A stretch of DNA of 64,000 bases, from the NCBI GenBank assembly GCA_020746835.1, contig JAGPNK010000002.1, positions 3,348,001-3,412,000 of the forward strand. The letters run 5' to 3'. This DNA is from Stachybotrys elegans (taxonomy: Eukaryota; Ascomycota; Sordariomycetes; Hypocreales; Stachybotryaceae). The notes beneath the pieces are model-generated. The model saw nothing but the letters and a program-made list of their open reading frames with translations, was not told the DNA's origin and did no database searches. The position numbers and the translations under genes are program-made. Below, one piece after another: positions 1-11,766 of this stretch; the first letter of the stretch is position 1, and the number at the start of each line of letters is the position of its first letter.

Positions 1-352
1 TTTTGGCGCCACCTCAAGGTGCGGGCGGGATTGCCTGATTGCTCACAGCAACAAGAGGCAGCTGCAACACACACATGCAGACGGGAAGGAAAGAATGGGA
101 AAAGTAAACACATAAACATACATGCCTTCTATGCCTAGCCCTTTCCGGAGTGCTGTCTGCCCGTACATGGCCATGACTGTTATACATACTAATGTAGTGA
201 AAGTTTCTCTACTACTAATACACCAGGGGTTTTTTCGCCTCTTTTTTTCTCTCTCTTTCCACTCCTGTCTCGGCGCTGCAACCAGGAAAACCCCCCTCCC
301 TAAGCGGAGCCAATCGACTGTCGTGTCTGGCGCCTATTTGCCCGTCCTCCCG
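1..352. other. Gene-free stretch downstream of cox19
   Basis: No coding region is recognised here. The stretch is pyrimidine-rich around 230-260 and probably contains the 3' untranslated region of cox19, which is transcribed toward the left edge. Confidence 0.5.
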
Positions 353-949
353 CTACCAGCGCAGCTCGCCCTTCTGGCCCTTTTCGGGTTCCTGTTGCTG
401 GTGCTGTGCTGGCGGATCGGGCTCCTGGAAGCCCAGGTTCTTGAACTCGTCTTTGGCCATGAGATTGCTAGCCGGGACACGTCAGTACACCGCTGTTCTT
501 GCACGCAGGGGATGCCCGCTCAAGGCATAAACAAGGGGGGCACGAAGGGCATGAATATGATAATGATAATGGGGGACCGTCATACCGATCCATGCGACAA
601 CTGAGGTAGGCCTTGGCCAGGTTACGACATTCCTCGGTGCCATTGGCCCCGCGGACTTTCTTCATGCAAGCAAGATAGCTGGTCATGACGGTCTTGCATT
701 CGCCTAGAGAAACGAAATAGCACATGTCAGTAGTCAGAGGTGGCTTCACCTGCGGAATGATGCTGTCTTAGCTGACCATCGTGATCGAGTGGGAAACTTC
801 CACGTTGCGGCCTACGGGATGCATTGTTAACTCTGGTTTTGGAAGATATAATGGCCACGATGCCACTGCTCTCTCAACATTGATCGAATGAGGACTCACG
901 GAGATGGCTTGGAGGTCTGTAGCGACCCGGGGCTACCAAAGGTGCTCAT
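353..949 (-). CDS. cox19: Cox19, twin CX9C copper-handling protein of the mitochondrial intermembrane space
   Basis: Small soluble protein of the Cox17/Cox19 family, which acts in the intermembrane space in copper delivery and cytochrome c oxidase assembly. Four exons were assembled: 949-900, 811-777, 703-586 and 467-353, giving 105 residues. All junctions have GT-AG ends and compatible phases (2, 1, 2). The twin CX9C motifs are visible (CKTVMTSYLAC and CRNLAKAYLSC), followed by the family signature CRMDRNLMAKDEFKNLGF, which is recovered only when the last intron is removed. The N-terminus MSTFGSPG is typical. The usual length is 90-110 residues. It is divergent from dnm1, with about 1 kb between the start codons. 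Family assignment is secure; the role is taken from the family. Confidence 0.93.
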
Positions 950-1913
950 AGCTACCCAGCTTCAGGCTCGGCAATGATGAATCCTCGTATATAAATGAGT
1001 AGAAATATCAAAGAGGATGCAGCGCGCAAATATCGAACACCGTTACTCCGTATGGTGCTATGAATCGGCAACCGGAGCTGGTGATCCCAGTAGGTGGGTT
1101 CAGGACAGACCCGAACGTCGAATTTTGGGCCTCGAACGCCTCGTTAGAGCGTTGCACACCGATGGCTTGCTCTAATCACCCCTGGTAGTATTTCAGATGA
1201 TATGGTGGTCAATGCTCCCTAGAGTCTGTTTAGTCGGAATACCCTGGGAAATACTAAAGTAAGTGTTTTAGGGGAGACCAGAGTTGCTAGACAAGGGAAA
1301 ACAATGAATGGGTGAATGGATGAATGATGGACTGAGGCTCTCCATTCGGCACGATTGATGGATGGATGACTTAGCAGCACGAGGTTCTGTTGGCTTCTCT
1401 TCTGTTGGATGGACAAGGCGGTGACGCGCATCTGCATGAGTTTACATACGTGCAGGTGGGTAGCTCCAAGTACCGCTCCGACCGCCAGGTTATCCCTTCC
1501 GGGGTTTTCTTATCTGCCTATCCCACGTGAATGTCTCTTCTTGTACCTCTACGCCCAAACTATTATGCGACGGTACCTGGAAAGACCTACAAGATCCAGC
1601 CCAATGGAAGAAGGAGCAGTCCTCGCAAAGAATCAGCGAGGGCAAAACCACCAAAAAGGTATTGGACCGTCTACATCATCGCATGAATTCCTTGAAATTG
1701 AGGTGCATCGAAGCCCCCCTCAAACACCTCGGGTTTTCTGCGACCTACCGTTGTCCAGGCGTCTCTCAACATTCAACCTAGCGTCCTCTGTAGCGAGAGA
1801 TAGACTACGAAAGGGAGAAGCGGAACGAGAAGGAGAGGACGGCAGTCTTCATTGTTTACGAAGCACCCCCCCCCGTTGTTTGTCGAGGTTGAACCCCATC
1901 CTCCTCCGTCGCC
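950..1913. other. Divergent promoter region between cox19 and dnm1
   Basis: About 960 bp with no recognised gene. Short open frames are not conserved-looking. The last 100 bp before dnm1 are C-rich, with a 9-C run at 1866-1874, as expected for a fungal 5' leader. Confidence 0.5.
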
Positions 1914-4517
1914 ATGGCTGCTCTCGGCGAGGATCTCCTCACCACTGTCAACAAGCTGCAGGACCTCGTCTTCAACACCATCGGCAGCGACTCCCTCGAC
2001 CTCCCCCAGATCGTGCGTCCCCGAAAACCCTTATACCGCGGCAAAAGATGCCCTCTGCCCGTCACCAGTAAACTAACCACCCTCGCCACCACAGGTCGTC
2101 GTCGGCTCTCAGTCTGCTGGTAAATCATCAGTACTCGAAAACATCGTCGGCCGTGATTTCTTGCCGCGAGGAAGCGGCATCGTCACCCGCCGACCCTTGA
2201 TCCTCCAGCTCATCAACGTCCCTGAGGATGAAAACGCCCCCGATCCTATCCTCGACCCGTACAGGTCGCCCGGTGCTGCGCGACGCTCCGAGTGGGCCGA
2301 GTTTCACCACATCCCGAACCGACGCTTCAACGACTTTGGCGATGTAAAGCGAGAGATTGAGAACGAGACTTCCAGAGTCGCTGGTACGAACAAGGGAATC
2401 AACAGACAGCCTATCAACCTCAAAATCTACTCGCCTCATGTTCTCAACCTGACTCTGGTCGATCTTCCCGGCTTGACCAAGGTTGGTATCTATGCCATAA
2501 AATCTTTCATCTTTCATCCCCTAATTGATCTGTCTAGGTGCCTATTGGGGACCAGCCCGGCGACATCGAGAAGCAGACCCGAAACCTCATTTCGGAATAT
2601 ATTGCCAAGCCCAACAGTATCATTCTTGCCGTTTCGCCCGCCAACGTCGACATCGTCAATTCGGAAGCCCTCAAGCTCGCCCGCCATGTCGATCCACTGG
2701 GAAGGAGGACCATTGGTGTGCTCACCAAGGTCGACTTGATGGATCATGGCACCAACGCCCTCGACATCCTCTCGGGCCGTGTCTACCCGCTCAAGCTCGG
2801 CTTCATTGGCGTCGTCAACCGATCCCAGCAGGACATCCAGGGCAACAAGCCCATGGACGAGGCTCTCCAGGCTGAGGCCGACTTCTTCAGGCACCACCCC
2901 GCGTACCGCAACATCGCCACGCGATGCGGTACCCAGTTCCTCGCCAAGACGCTCAACACGACACTCATGGCTCACATCAGGGAAAGGCTACCGGACATCA
3001 AGGCTCGCCTGAACACACTGATGGGCCAAACCCAGCAGGAGCTCGCAAGCTATGGCGACATGCATTTCAGCGGCAAGGAGCATCGCGGCTCTCTCATTCT
3101 CCAGCTCATGACCCGGTTCGCCACCTCCTTCATCTCCTCCATCGACGGTACCTCGACCGAGATCTCGACAAAGGAGCTTTGCGGTGGCGCCCGAATCTAC
3201 TACATCTTCAACTCCGTCTTCGGTAGCTCTCTTGAGTCTATTGACCCGACCTCCAACCTCTCTGCTCTCGACATCCGAACTGCCATTCGAAACTCCACCG
3301 GCCCTCGCCCCAGCCTGTTCGTACCGGAGATGGCCTTTGATCTTCTTGTCAAGCCACAAATCAAGCTTCTTGAAATTCCCAGCCAGCGATGCGTCGAGCT
3401 TGTTTACGAAGAGCTTATCAAGATCTGCCATACCTGTGGCTCCACCGAGCTGTCTAGATTCCCCCGACTACAGGCCAAGCTCATCGAGACCGTCTCCGAC
3501 CTTCTTCGTGAGCGACTGGGCCCGGCATCTTCGTATGTCGAGTCTCTTATCTCCATCCAGCGCGCATACATCAACACCAATCACCCCAACTTCCTCGGCG
3601 CCGCTGCGGCTATGGGCAACGTAGTCACCGCCAAGCAGGAGCGCGAGCGCAAACGCCTAATCCAGGAGGAGCGCGAGCGCCGTGAAAAGCGGCGTCTCAA
3701 GGAGCTTGGTGCCAACGGGGAGGGCGCAGAAGATGATGCGGACTCTGTCCATGCGGACAAGCCCGAGTCGCTCGCTCGCAAGGCTCTCAAGGCTCCCCGA
3801 AGCCTGTCTCCCACCCCCACTGAGAACGGCACCAGCAGCCTGACCGCCGCTCTCAACGGCCACCGTCCGGCATCGCCCTCCCGGCTCAACGGACAGGGCA
3901 TCGGTGGCGCCAAGGACACGTTCCTCAACTACTTCTTCGGCAAGGACGGCATGCAGCCCAACATACCCTCACACCTGAGCGGCGGCGCTACCAGACACGT
4001 CAGCCAATCCTCAGAACCCAACTTTGCCCAGAGCCTGCGCCGCGAAGAGAAGCTCTCCATGCGCCCGCCGCCATCTCGCGATAGCGATAACGACCTCACG
4101 GGTCGCAACTTTGGTCTAGCCTCGCACCTGGTACGTTTCTTCTCCCCCTTGAGCCTTGCAAAGTAACCCCGCCACAAGACCATACTGACCAATGACGGCG
4201 AACAGGGCGATTCCAACGAGCCAGCCATGACGGACCGCGAAGCCATGGAGACGGAGCTCATCCGGGCCCTTATCTCTTCCTACTTCAACATTGTCCGCGA
4301 GACCATCGCCGACCAGGTTCCCAAGGCCATCATGCACCTCCTCGTCAACCACTGCCAGGATGTCGTGCAGAACCGCCTCGTCTCCGAGCTCTACAAGGAG
4401 AGTCTCTTCGAGGAGCTCCTGTACGAGGACGACGGCATCAAGAAGGAGCGCGAAAAGTGCGAGAAGCTGCTCCAGACCTACCGCGAAGCCGCCAAGATCA
4501 TTGGCGAGGTGTTGTAA
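1914..4517 (+). CDS. dnm1: Dynamin-related GTPase Dnm1/DnmA (mitochondrial and peroxisomal fission)
   Basis: Large GTPase that assembles on mitochondria and peroxisomes and drives their division. Exons 1914-2012, 2095-2481, 2538-4130 and 4206-4517 join in frame to give 796 residues. Visible GTPase motifs are the P-loop GSQSAGKS (about 37-44), DLPG (156-159) and TKVD (225-228). The middle domain follows, then a low-complexity B-insert-like segment (about 535-693) rich in Lys, Arg, Ser and Pro. The last exon encodes the GTPase effector domain (about 700-796). The N-terminus MAALGEDLL and the pattern [15 protein letters not shown] match filamentous-fungal DnmA rather than Vps1, which lacks the insert. 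The start at 1914 has a good context (gccATGG). Confidence 0.95.
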
Positions 4518-6121
4518 GACAGGTCTCCTCTTGCCATCGGGGCTGTCCCTTCTTACTGGTCTCCTTTCCCCCTTATCTCACTCCTCTTTTCGCTGTCCCC
4601 GCCATCCCTCTCCCCAAGGCTGTGTATTTGTGTACGAAGGGGTATGAGAGTGTATGTGTATGGTGAGGGAGAGAGAGAGAGCAACTGGCGTCACGGGGCT
4701 ACACGGACTTGGCAGGGCAAAACAAAAAGGCGAAGGAGTGAGGCAGGCGATGGGCACCCAAAGCACGTTTTTTGTCTCGCGGGACGGTAAACGGAGCACA
4801 TATTGTACGGTACCCACAGCAGTTGGGATGTGTTGCTCGATTGTCTTGTAAAGCTGGAACTCTCTTCTTCGTTACTATTCTGTACACCACGAACATCTTC
4901 ACGACAGCGCCTTGGCCGCCATGGCGAGGCATCTTGTATCTAGACCGCGATCGTAATCATGTATGTGCCTTTCCCCTCAGAATAAACGTCATATGTACCG
5001 CATCGCAACCCCCCGTTCTCGTTCCATCAATGACTCTGAACCGAGTAAGCATGGGCCGTACAGAATTGATGAAGTGATGTTTACCTCTTGTCCGGAGCAC
5101 GGGTGATTGGGAGGATCAACACCCCCAGCATCTTGATCAGGGCTGCCGTATCGTCTTGTCCTTTCGTTTACCAAGGTAGGGATGTGCGTTGCAAGCTGTT
5201 CTCGGTCTTTGGATCCCGGTATGGAGCAGGGGTTGGGACAGGAAGGCGTCGACCATACTCCGCAAGGTCGAACGGTAGGAAGAGAACCTGCGGATTGATC
5301 ATGGCGTAAACGTGACCGTCACCTATAGGCCCGGACGCATGATTCTGAGAGCGATGAATCATGTATGTTGGGCCATTCTCATATCTGAGAGGGGGAGGGG
5401 GCTGGTATGTAAAAGCTCTGATCCCCATACTCTGATGAGCGGGGGCGGACTACGTTCCCGGTAGACAGCCGGACGGTATAGAGCCCGAGTTGGCGACCTT
5501 GAGCGACGTCTAATGTTCTCTGTCCGCGGGGGGGAACTAGAATGAGCCGCTTCAGATGCAGACACGACCCTTGGAGATTTCGGCAGATCCGATGTCCAAG
5601 GACCAGCCAACATACAAGATAGAAAAGTTAGCCGGACGGATGTATGCTGCCGTCGATGGAGGTCTTGCGTCCTAGTTGTGGAAGGTCGGGATCATGGCTG
5701 CCAGCGAAGGTCAGGGTCACTGCCAGCTGCGAAGCTTTTGAGTCTGAGCCCTTAAAGAAGGCTGCCGCTGGTGCTAACGAAGGTCAGGGCTGTCAGCAAA
5801 GGCCAGAATCGCTGCCGCTGACGAAGGCCCCGAGCTCTAGCTGTGGAAAAAGGCTGCCTGTAGTACTGCCAAGGTACTGTCGGCGAAGATACTTTTGGCA
5901 GACTTATTCTCCCCGCTATAGGCATGCTGCACATCCTTTGCTCAATGAAAATGACGTATGTTCTAGCAGATGATCAACTCAACGTGTGTCAGCACCTCAA
6001 TCAAGCTGGGGCCGCATGTTGTGTAGTAGAGATGTAGTATTGGTGATGGATACACGCCTGCATACTGGTACATTGTCCTGCATGTCATATACCACCCATA
6101 TCTTACACGGCCCCGCCCTCC
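4518..6121. other. Gene-free stretch between the convergent dnm1 and Zn2Cys6 genes
   Basis: About 1.6 kb holding the 3' regions of both neighbours. A short GA repeat lies at about 4668-4680. A degenerate repeated patch at about 5690-5880 is listed separately. No conserved coding sequence is recognised. Confidence 0.5.
5690..5880. repeat. Degenerate direct repeats of a ctgcc/gaaggtcagg motif
   Basis: Variants of the phrase ctgccagcgaaggtcaggg recur several times at irregular spacing of about 20-70 bp, including GAAGGTCAGGG twice and related forms such as caaaggccag and gacgaaggcc. They look like a decayed tandem array. No coding role is evident. Confidence 0.35.
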
Positions 6122-8895
6122 TTATTGAGCACTACTCGTACTCCCTCTGGCACCTTCGGTATCTGGGGATGGCTCGGCATTGCCATCCCCTGTGGGATAC
6201 AGCTGAAATTGCTCAGCGCCCCAGTTCGACATCTGCGCATAGTTTTCGAACGCGCTCTGTATCGCTTGATTAGCAAACTATCCCAATGTCCAAAGTCCCA
6301 TCTGCTTCTGCTTACCCAGTCAAAATTTGTCGTCAGGTCGGGCCCTGAGCCCATACCGGAGCCTCCCATATTCGTAAACATAGAGGTGAAGGGCGACGGG
6401 GCATTTAGTCCGATGCCTTCCATGGGAACGTCGGTACCCATGGATGGCGACATGCCCGTGAAATCCATGAAAGAGGCCGGATTTGGGTTTGTGAATGGAC
6501 TCATGCCAGGGGTATCCAGATTCAAGAAATTGGATGTGAGGTCTGTGCCTTGCGACACCGAGGGGGAAGGGTCAACCATCCCGAGGTTTGTGGCCATAGT
6601 CGAGATGGAATCAGCTCGAGATGCTCCCGCATCGATGTCATCCGTTGCACCGGACTCAATCTTATCAAGCATGATACCAATGACTTTGTTTGCCTTGAAG
6701 GCTTCCATCGAAGTCCCTGCTTGGGACTTCCATATATCGGCCACGTCTCGCAGCAAGCTGATGAGCTTCGTGCGCTTTTCCGGGCTCCACCTTTCAGCGC
6801 CCTCAGCCGTCGAAGGAGACGTCGCCTGTCCCGCTATGTTATCATAATGTAGATCCAACACGATGAGCATAGCAGAAAGCACAAAGTCCCTCGTACAGAT
6901 CATCTTGAAATACCAGTTCACGGATCGCAGGCGACCACTGGGCTGCGTCTCGCGATGCAACATGCGGAGATGCTCGAGCGCAGTTATTGAAGCCTCGATT
7001 GCGCTGTAACGAGAGTGGGCGTAACGAGGATTGTGACGAGCTCTCGGCAGGTATTTCCGGTGAAGGAGACACATCATCTTGAGATAAAGAATTTCGATGT
7101 TGAATCTGGCAATTGTGAGCGTAACCGGGTCGTGAGTCGTCTCCAACGGTGTCAGCTTGAGGTGAGGAGGGATCTCCTGCATAATCTGGCGGATCTTGGC
7201 ATCGGAACGGATAACCTCGTCATAATGGACGGGTTTGCCCACCCTGTTGATTGATTGAAGAATGCTGCCAAGCTCGATGCAAAGCTTGGTTTTGACAATC
7301 ATGTATGCGATGGGGGTGGGCTCGGTACTCGGCCGCGAAGGCGGAAGAGTCTTGATGGAAGGATAGAACTCATCATCGAAGAGGTTATTGGGTAGCTCCG
7401 TATCGCAGTCATACTCGGAGATCATGCTAGGGAGTGATACCATGTGAGAGTATGAAATATCAGCCATCCGTATCAAGGCCCAAGTGCGACGTCTCATCTC
7501 CTATGTTCAAGTCAGATATCGCTCTTTCTTCCCTTTAAATGATGATCAAATGCAAGGGAGTCTTACAGCCTGAAAGGGAGAGATGGACGGGAACCATTTC
7601 GCATCCCGATGGTAGCCCATCCGGAATGCTGTGCGTATAATCACGGACATGACGAGCCACAATCCCAGGTCGGCATCCCATCGAGCCGAGCTCTCACCAG
7701 AGACGTAGAGCAACATGGTTTCCACCGTGTACTCGGACGGTCTCGTATAGTCGGATTTGATGAGGCACTGGACTGTGCGCAACCTATATTCCGCGGCAAG
7801 CTCCAAGCTTCTCCCCTTCCATTCAGGGGGCTCGTCGCCAACCTTATTGTAGCTCAGCATGGCTATGCAAAGTATTGAGTACAGCAAACCGAGCCACCCT
7901 ATCTGCGTCCTGGAGGGATCTCGCCAATGCGCCTGAAGCTCCTGCTGAAACGTTGGACCGTGGATAATGTTGACTGCATTGTCCATGGAGTTGAAGTAGC
8001 GGCTGCAGAGAGTCAAGATGCTCGACTTGGGAGGCAGCTCAGCCCGGAGCTCTATCTCGGATGCTGGGACTGCGCCCAACAACAAGGTAGGCCCTTCACG
8101 GGATTGGAGGGGTCTCGACGACTTCACACGCTCATAGCCCGTCTCCAGCTCTTTCTTGTGAGAAGCAAAATAGTTTTTCACCTCTGAAATGTCGGCAAGA
8201 ATAGTGTGCCAGTGTTCCTGGCCAATGTACATGGACTTTCCTTTGTCGGGATCAACTTTGAGGACACCCAGGGAAGTTGCGAGTTCGTCTTCGAGATCGC
8301 TTGCGTCGTCATCGTCGACCATGATAGCCTCCTCGCCTACCTTTGCGGAAGAACCGCTGTCAGTAACAGATTGAGACGTTGATGGACCGGCCACGGTTGC
8401 GGCTCCTGCTCCGGCCGCTGCAGCAGTGGCAGGGTCAATGTTGGCTCCACCATGCATCAATGAGAGAACTAGGCCTTCTAAACGGTCAATACGGTTCTGC
8501 ATATCATCTGGACTTGAGTCTCCTTGACTTTGATTCTTCTTGCGAGTAGTTGGCGTAGCGTAAGAGCAGGACGTTGTGTCCATGCCCTCACGCTTCGTGC
8601 AATTACTGCAAGGATGGCTCCTGTCACATCGCCTTTCGAGGTGTTAGTACACGAAGCAAGGATGAACAAGACTCAAGGGGAGCTAGGTAGGCCATTGCTT
8701 ACAATCTAAAGTGAGCAACGTTAGTATAAGTACTTGCAAGACAAGAGGGACATGTGAGATGACATACTTGCGAGTTCTGCAGGGATTGCAGCTAACCGGT
8801 ACGCGATGCCTGGTCTTCTTCTTGTTGACTCGTAGGTGCTCTTCCGGAGAGCGGCCACCGGCGGAGGAGTTGGTGGAGGGAGGGGTGGGAGTCAT
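6122..8895 (-). CDS. Zn2Cys6 fungal transcription factor with a 3-nt microexon
   Basis: Fungus-specific binuclear zinc cluster regulator with a fungal_trans-type middle region; the target genes cannot be told from sequence. Exons: 8895-8768, 8705-8703 (three bases), 8632-7567, 7500-6316 and 6256-6122, giving 838 residues. Zinc cluster cysteines fall at about 36, 39, 46, 52, 55 and 66, with the canonical RKLRCDRSHPC only when the microexon is included. A linker with a short coiled-coil-like segment (NRIDRLEGLVLSL) follows. The region FQAEMRRRTWALIRMADI is typical of the fungal transcription factor domain. The C-terminal third is Ser/Pro/Met-rich and low in complexity, possibly activating. The start at 8895 is preferred; an in-frame ATG upstream at 9030 exists but its extra residues look like leader sequence. 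Confidence 0.9.
8703..8705 (-). other. Three-nucleotide microexon (ATT) of the Zn2Cys6 gene
   Basis: On the minus strand the order is ...CGC AA|gtatgt...ctttag|ATT|gtaagc...cgaaag|G CGA TGT. The flanking introns are 62 nt (8767-8706) and 70 nt (8702-8633), and each carries a perfect tactaac branch site. Splicing yields Arg-Lys-Leu-Arg-Cys-Asp, the family consensus. Reading through the microexon into the next intron hits TAA at once. Skipping it keeps the frame but removes one residue from the C-x6-C spacing. No other splice pair in the stretch supplies the missing Leu codon. Confidence 0.85.
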
Positions 8896-11766
8896 GATGA
8901 AGATGATGGGTTGAGGAAGAAGACGAAGGGCCGCAAGACGACTGAAGTCTTGACAGACTAGTTGGCAGGAATGGCGTGTTGAGAATACCGGATACGAGAA
9001 GGATGAGACGGGTCTAGCTGATATGGACACGAGCAGACCCGTCCATATATACAGAAAGCAGGGTCTTGATGTGGCGTTCCCAGAGACGTATTGGATATCG
9101 GGGCCAACCCCAGATGAGCGGCGTCAGGGTAGCAGCTGATGGATGAGGCGAGGTCTGCTGGACAGCACGGGCCTGGCTCTGCAAACTGGAATACAATATG
9201 CGGGAAAGGTGGCAGCCGTTGTTGAATGGAGCCCCACGATGACCGGTTGGCTGTGCTATTCTATTCCACAACCCCGGCGACCCGCCACTCCGAGCTGAGA
9301 GATGCCGATTGCCTAGGTTTGGATTCGGCAAGGACCTCCCGCGCGATCCCGTCACGACTCGTCACAACCCGTGGACACGGACCTTGACCTGGCCTTGTCT
9401 CAACCACTGTCGTGATGTATCGCAGAGCCACAGGGAGCACAGCACGTGGTGAGCAGGTGGGAATGATGCTCTGTGTCAGCGCCGACTAATCGGAGCTACT
9501 GTCGAGCTTCTAGGATGTTGACCGGATGGATGCGCTGGCTGCAGCGGGCAGAGAAGCTTCGCGCAGCTGCTGCGACGAGATCGAGATGGGCGTCTGAGTG
9601 ACAAGGGTGGGTGAATGAAACGCGACGCAAAGATGCGTACGTGAAGGTGTAGAGAATGTGACGAGGCGTCTTGACAAGCAGCTTGCAAAGACGTGACAGG
9701 GAACTGACAAATCGCGGCTAGAGGACTGCCTAAATCGGCAGAGGGGACGGTGTGCGGGATGCAAGAGGTGCCGACAAATTCGCTCGGACGACAAATGCGA
9801 CAGCGTCCGCCCGATGGGGAGAAGCTGAGCGGGGAAGCCGAGACGATGGAAAGATGAAGTCGGACGAAGATGAGCCTGGCCGTCGGTAGCGCCTTCGACG
9901 TCAGCCTTATTAAGATATTACTTGAACAAAGCGACTGCTTTTAGAGTGCCTGCTGGATTTTATAGCCAAGGTAACGCATTGACGATCCTTGCAAGTGACG
10001 AGCAGATGGACCGGCCGGGGCCACCGGCCTATCTTTTTGGTCGGGAGGTATGGTAAGCGACAGGAACCACAAGAACCACAGAGAACCTGGAGCCTGGCTA
10101 GAACGAGGTGAGCGGGCGCTCGCTGTCACAGACCTGCATCTAGCACCTAATTAGCATGTAGTGGGAGTCATCTACTACTACTATATGTACCTAGTAGTAC
10201 TAACTACCTAGCAATGGAGGCGTCCTTGTCAACTGAAGGAAAGGAAAGGAAAGGAAAGTACGTGTGACGATGGGTGCCTTCCAACAAATTACCCACTATG
10301 GGCAAAAGGCGCGCAACCCCTGTCACTTTTCCATGCCTGTCCTTCCTGCCCTGCCTCTGCTCCTTCTTCCGTTGCGCTGTGTTGGGCGCAAGGAAGGTGA
10401 GGGATGGGAAAGCCGGAGGTGGGGGGCTGGTGGAATCTTGCCGGCTCCGGATTTTGGCATCAATACAAGCAAACTCCGATTCTATAACCAACGACTTTAC
10501 ATGCTTCAGGCAACTTGCTTGCCACATCACATCAGTCCCGGCGGATGACACTTTTCTCCCGCTGTCCATTTTTCTAGAAATGTTCCCACGGCCATGTCTG
10601 CGCCCACCTTTTACCTGAGGTACTTCTTTGCGTCTGCATGGGTTGGCTTATTAGTTGGTCTGCAGCTCGTCCACCGGGGATCCTTCGGCAACAAGCGCCT
10701 GTCTCTTGGATCTGCCCCATAAGCTGCCGCAATGGTCGCAAACAAGCAAATCAAAACAACGACACAACGCGTACGCAGTGCCGGCAGCTCTCCTGCACCT
10801 CCTAACAACGAGCAGCGAACAACGAACCAAACCCCATCCAAGCCAAGTATGTATTCTCAAGTCTAGAATACTAGGACAACATCTAGGCTGCCGTCTTAGT
10901 TACGTTGCCGCCACACTACTGAGTCGAGGTGGAGGCCACCAGCTCGTGAGTCACTCCGGCTGCCCTATCGTGGGGCGATCCGCCATTAGTTGCATCGTCA
11001 TCGCTGTGTAAAACCGATGTGGAGAATTTGTCAGCGCTCACTCACGTTGATTGATCGACCCTCACACGCATACATGGTTAATAGTCTCTGACAGCCCAAA
11101 CTACACCATCCTGTATTGCTCATGCACGAGATATGGCAAAACAGCTTCGCCATCCACCTGTACGTGCAATTGGATGGCGTCCCCGATGTTGCGTGGCCGT
11201 GAGATGAGCCACCCCCAACATGCGGCATCATGGAGCAGCCAGACGGTCACTTGACGCTTATACAGATGACGAGCGAATGCATTAGAAATCTCTCAACGAC
11301 AACGTTGCTGACCAGCGCCCAAGTCTGCCATTCAACCGCATCCGCGGTGATGCATCATGGAATGAGTACATGTTCGAGCTATACGGGTTTTGCTGAACAG
11401 CCACGATATGAATTTGGCTTCGCCAACTTCTCCAGCGCGCACCAACGAGAGGCTGCCTTTACATATCCCCCTTCCCGGAGTCTTGCCGTGTCTTGTCCAA
11501 CTCATGTGCGTGATATGCTGCTCACCATGGTACTAAACAACCCATATCGCTGCCAACTCTCTTCACACGATTGTGTGATTCCAGATGTCTGCGCGTTGCC
11601 CAGACATACGCCAAACTTTCATGTGGAGGCAAACGATGACGCCGGTGTCAAATGAGGCGAAGTGCTCAACCATGTCTCTCGACCAATTCAGCAGATCGCG
11701 TTGTAGATTGTAGAGGACAATTGGCCCGCTTGACCAAAGATATCGTAGTTAGAGAGTCTCGCCCTC
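8896..11766. other. Gene-free stretch upstream of the Zn2Cys6 gene
   Basis: About 2.9 kb with no recognised gene: the promoter of the zinc cluster gene on the left and the 3' region of the glutaredoxin gene on the right. A GGAAA repeat at 10236-10258 and tag/tac-rich sequence near 10140-10210 are the only simple structures. Open frames such as that at 11230-11655 show no recognisable family or splice continuation. Confidence 0.5.
10236..10258. repeat. (GGAAA)n microsatellite
   Basis: Four to five consecutive copies of the pentamer ggaaa in an intergenic stretch. Confidence 0.8.

Noticed and set aside
8896..9030. Upstream in-frame ATG for the Zn2Cys6 factor
   Set aside because: The extra residues are hydrophobic and leader-like, and the protein starting at 8895 has a typical N-terminus for the family.
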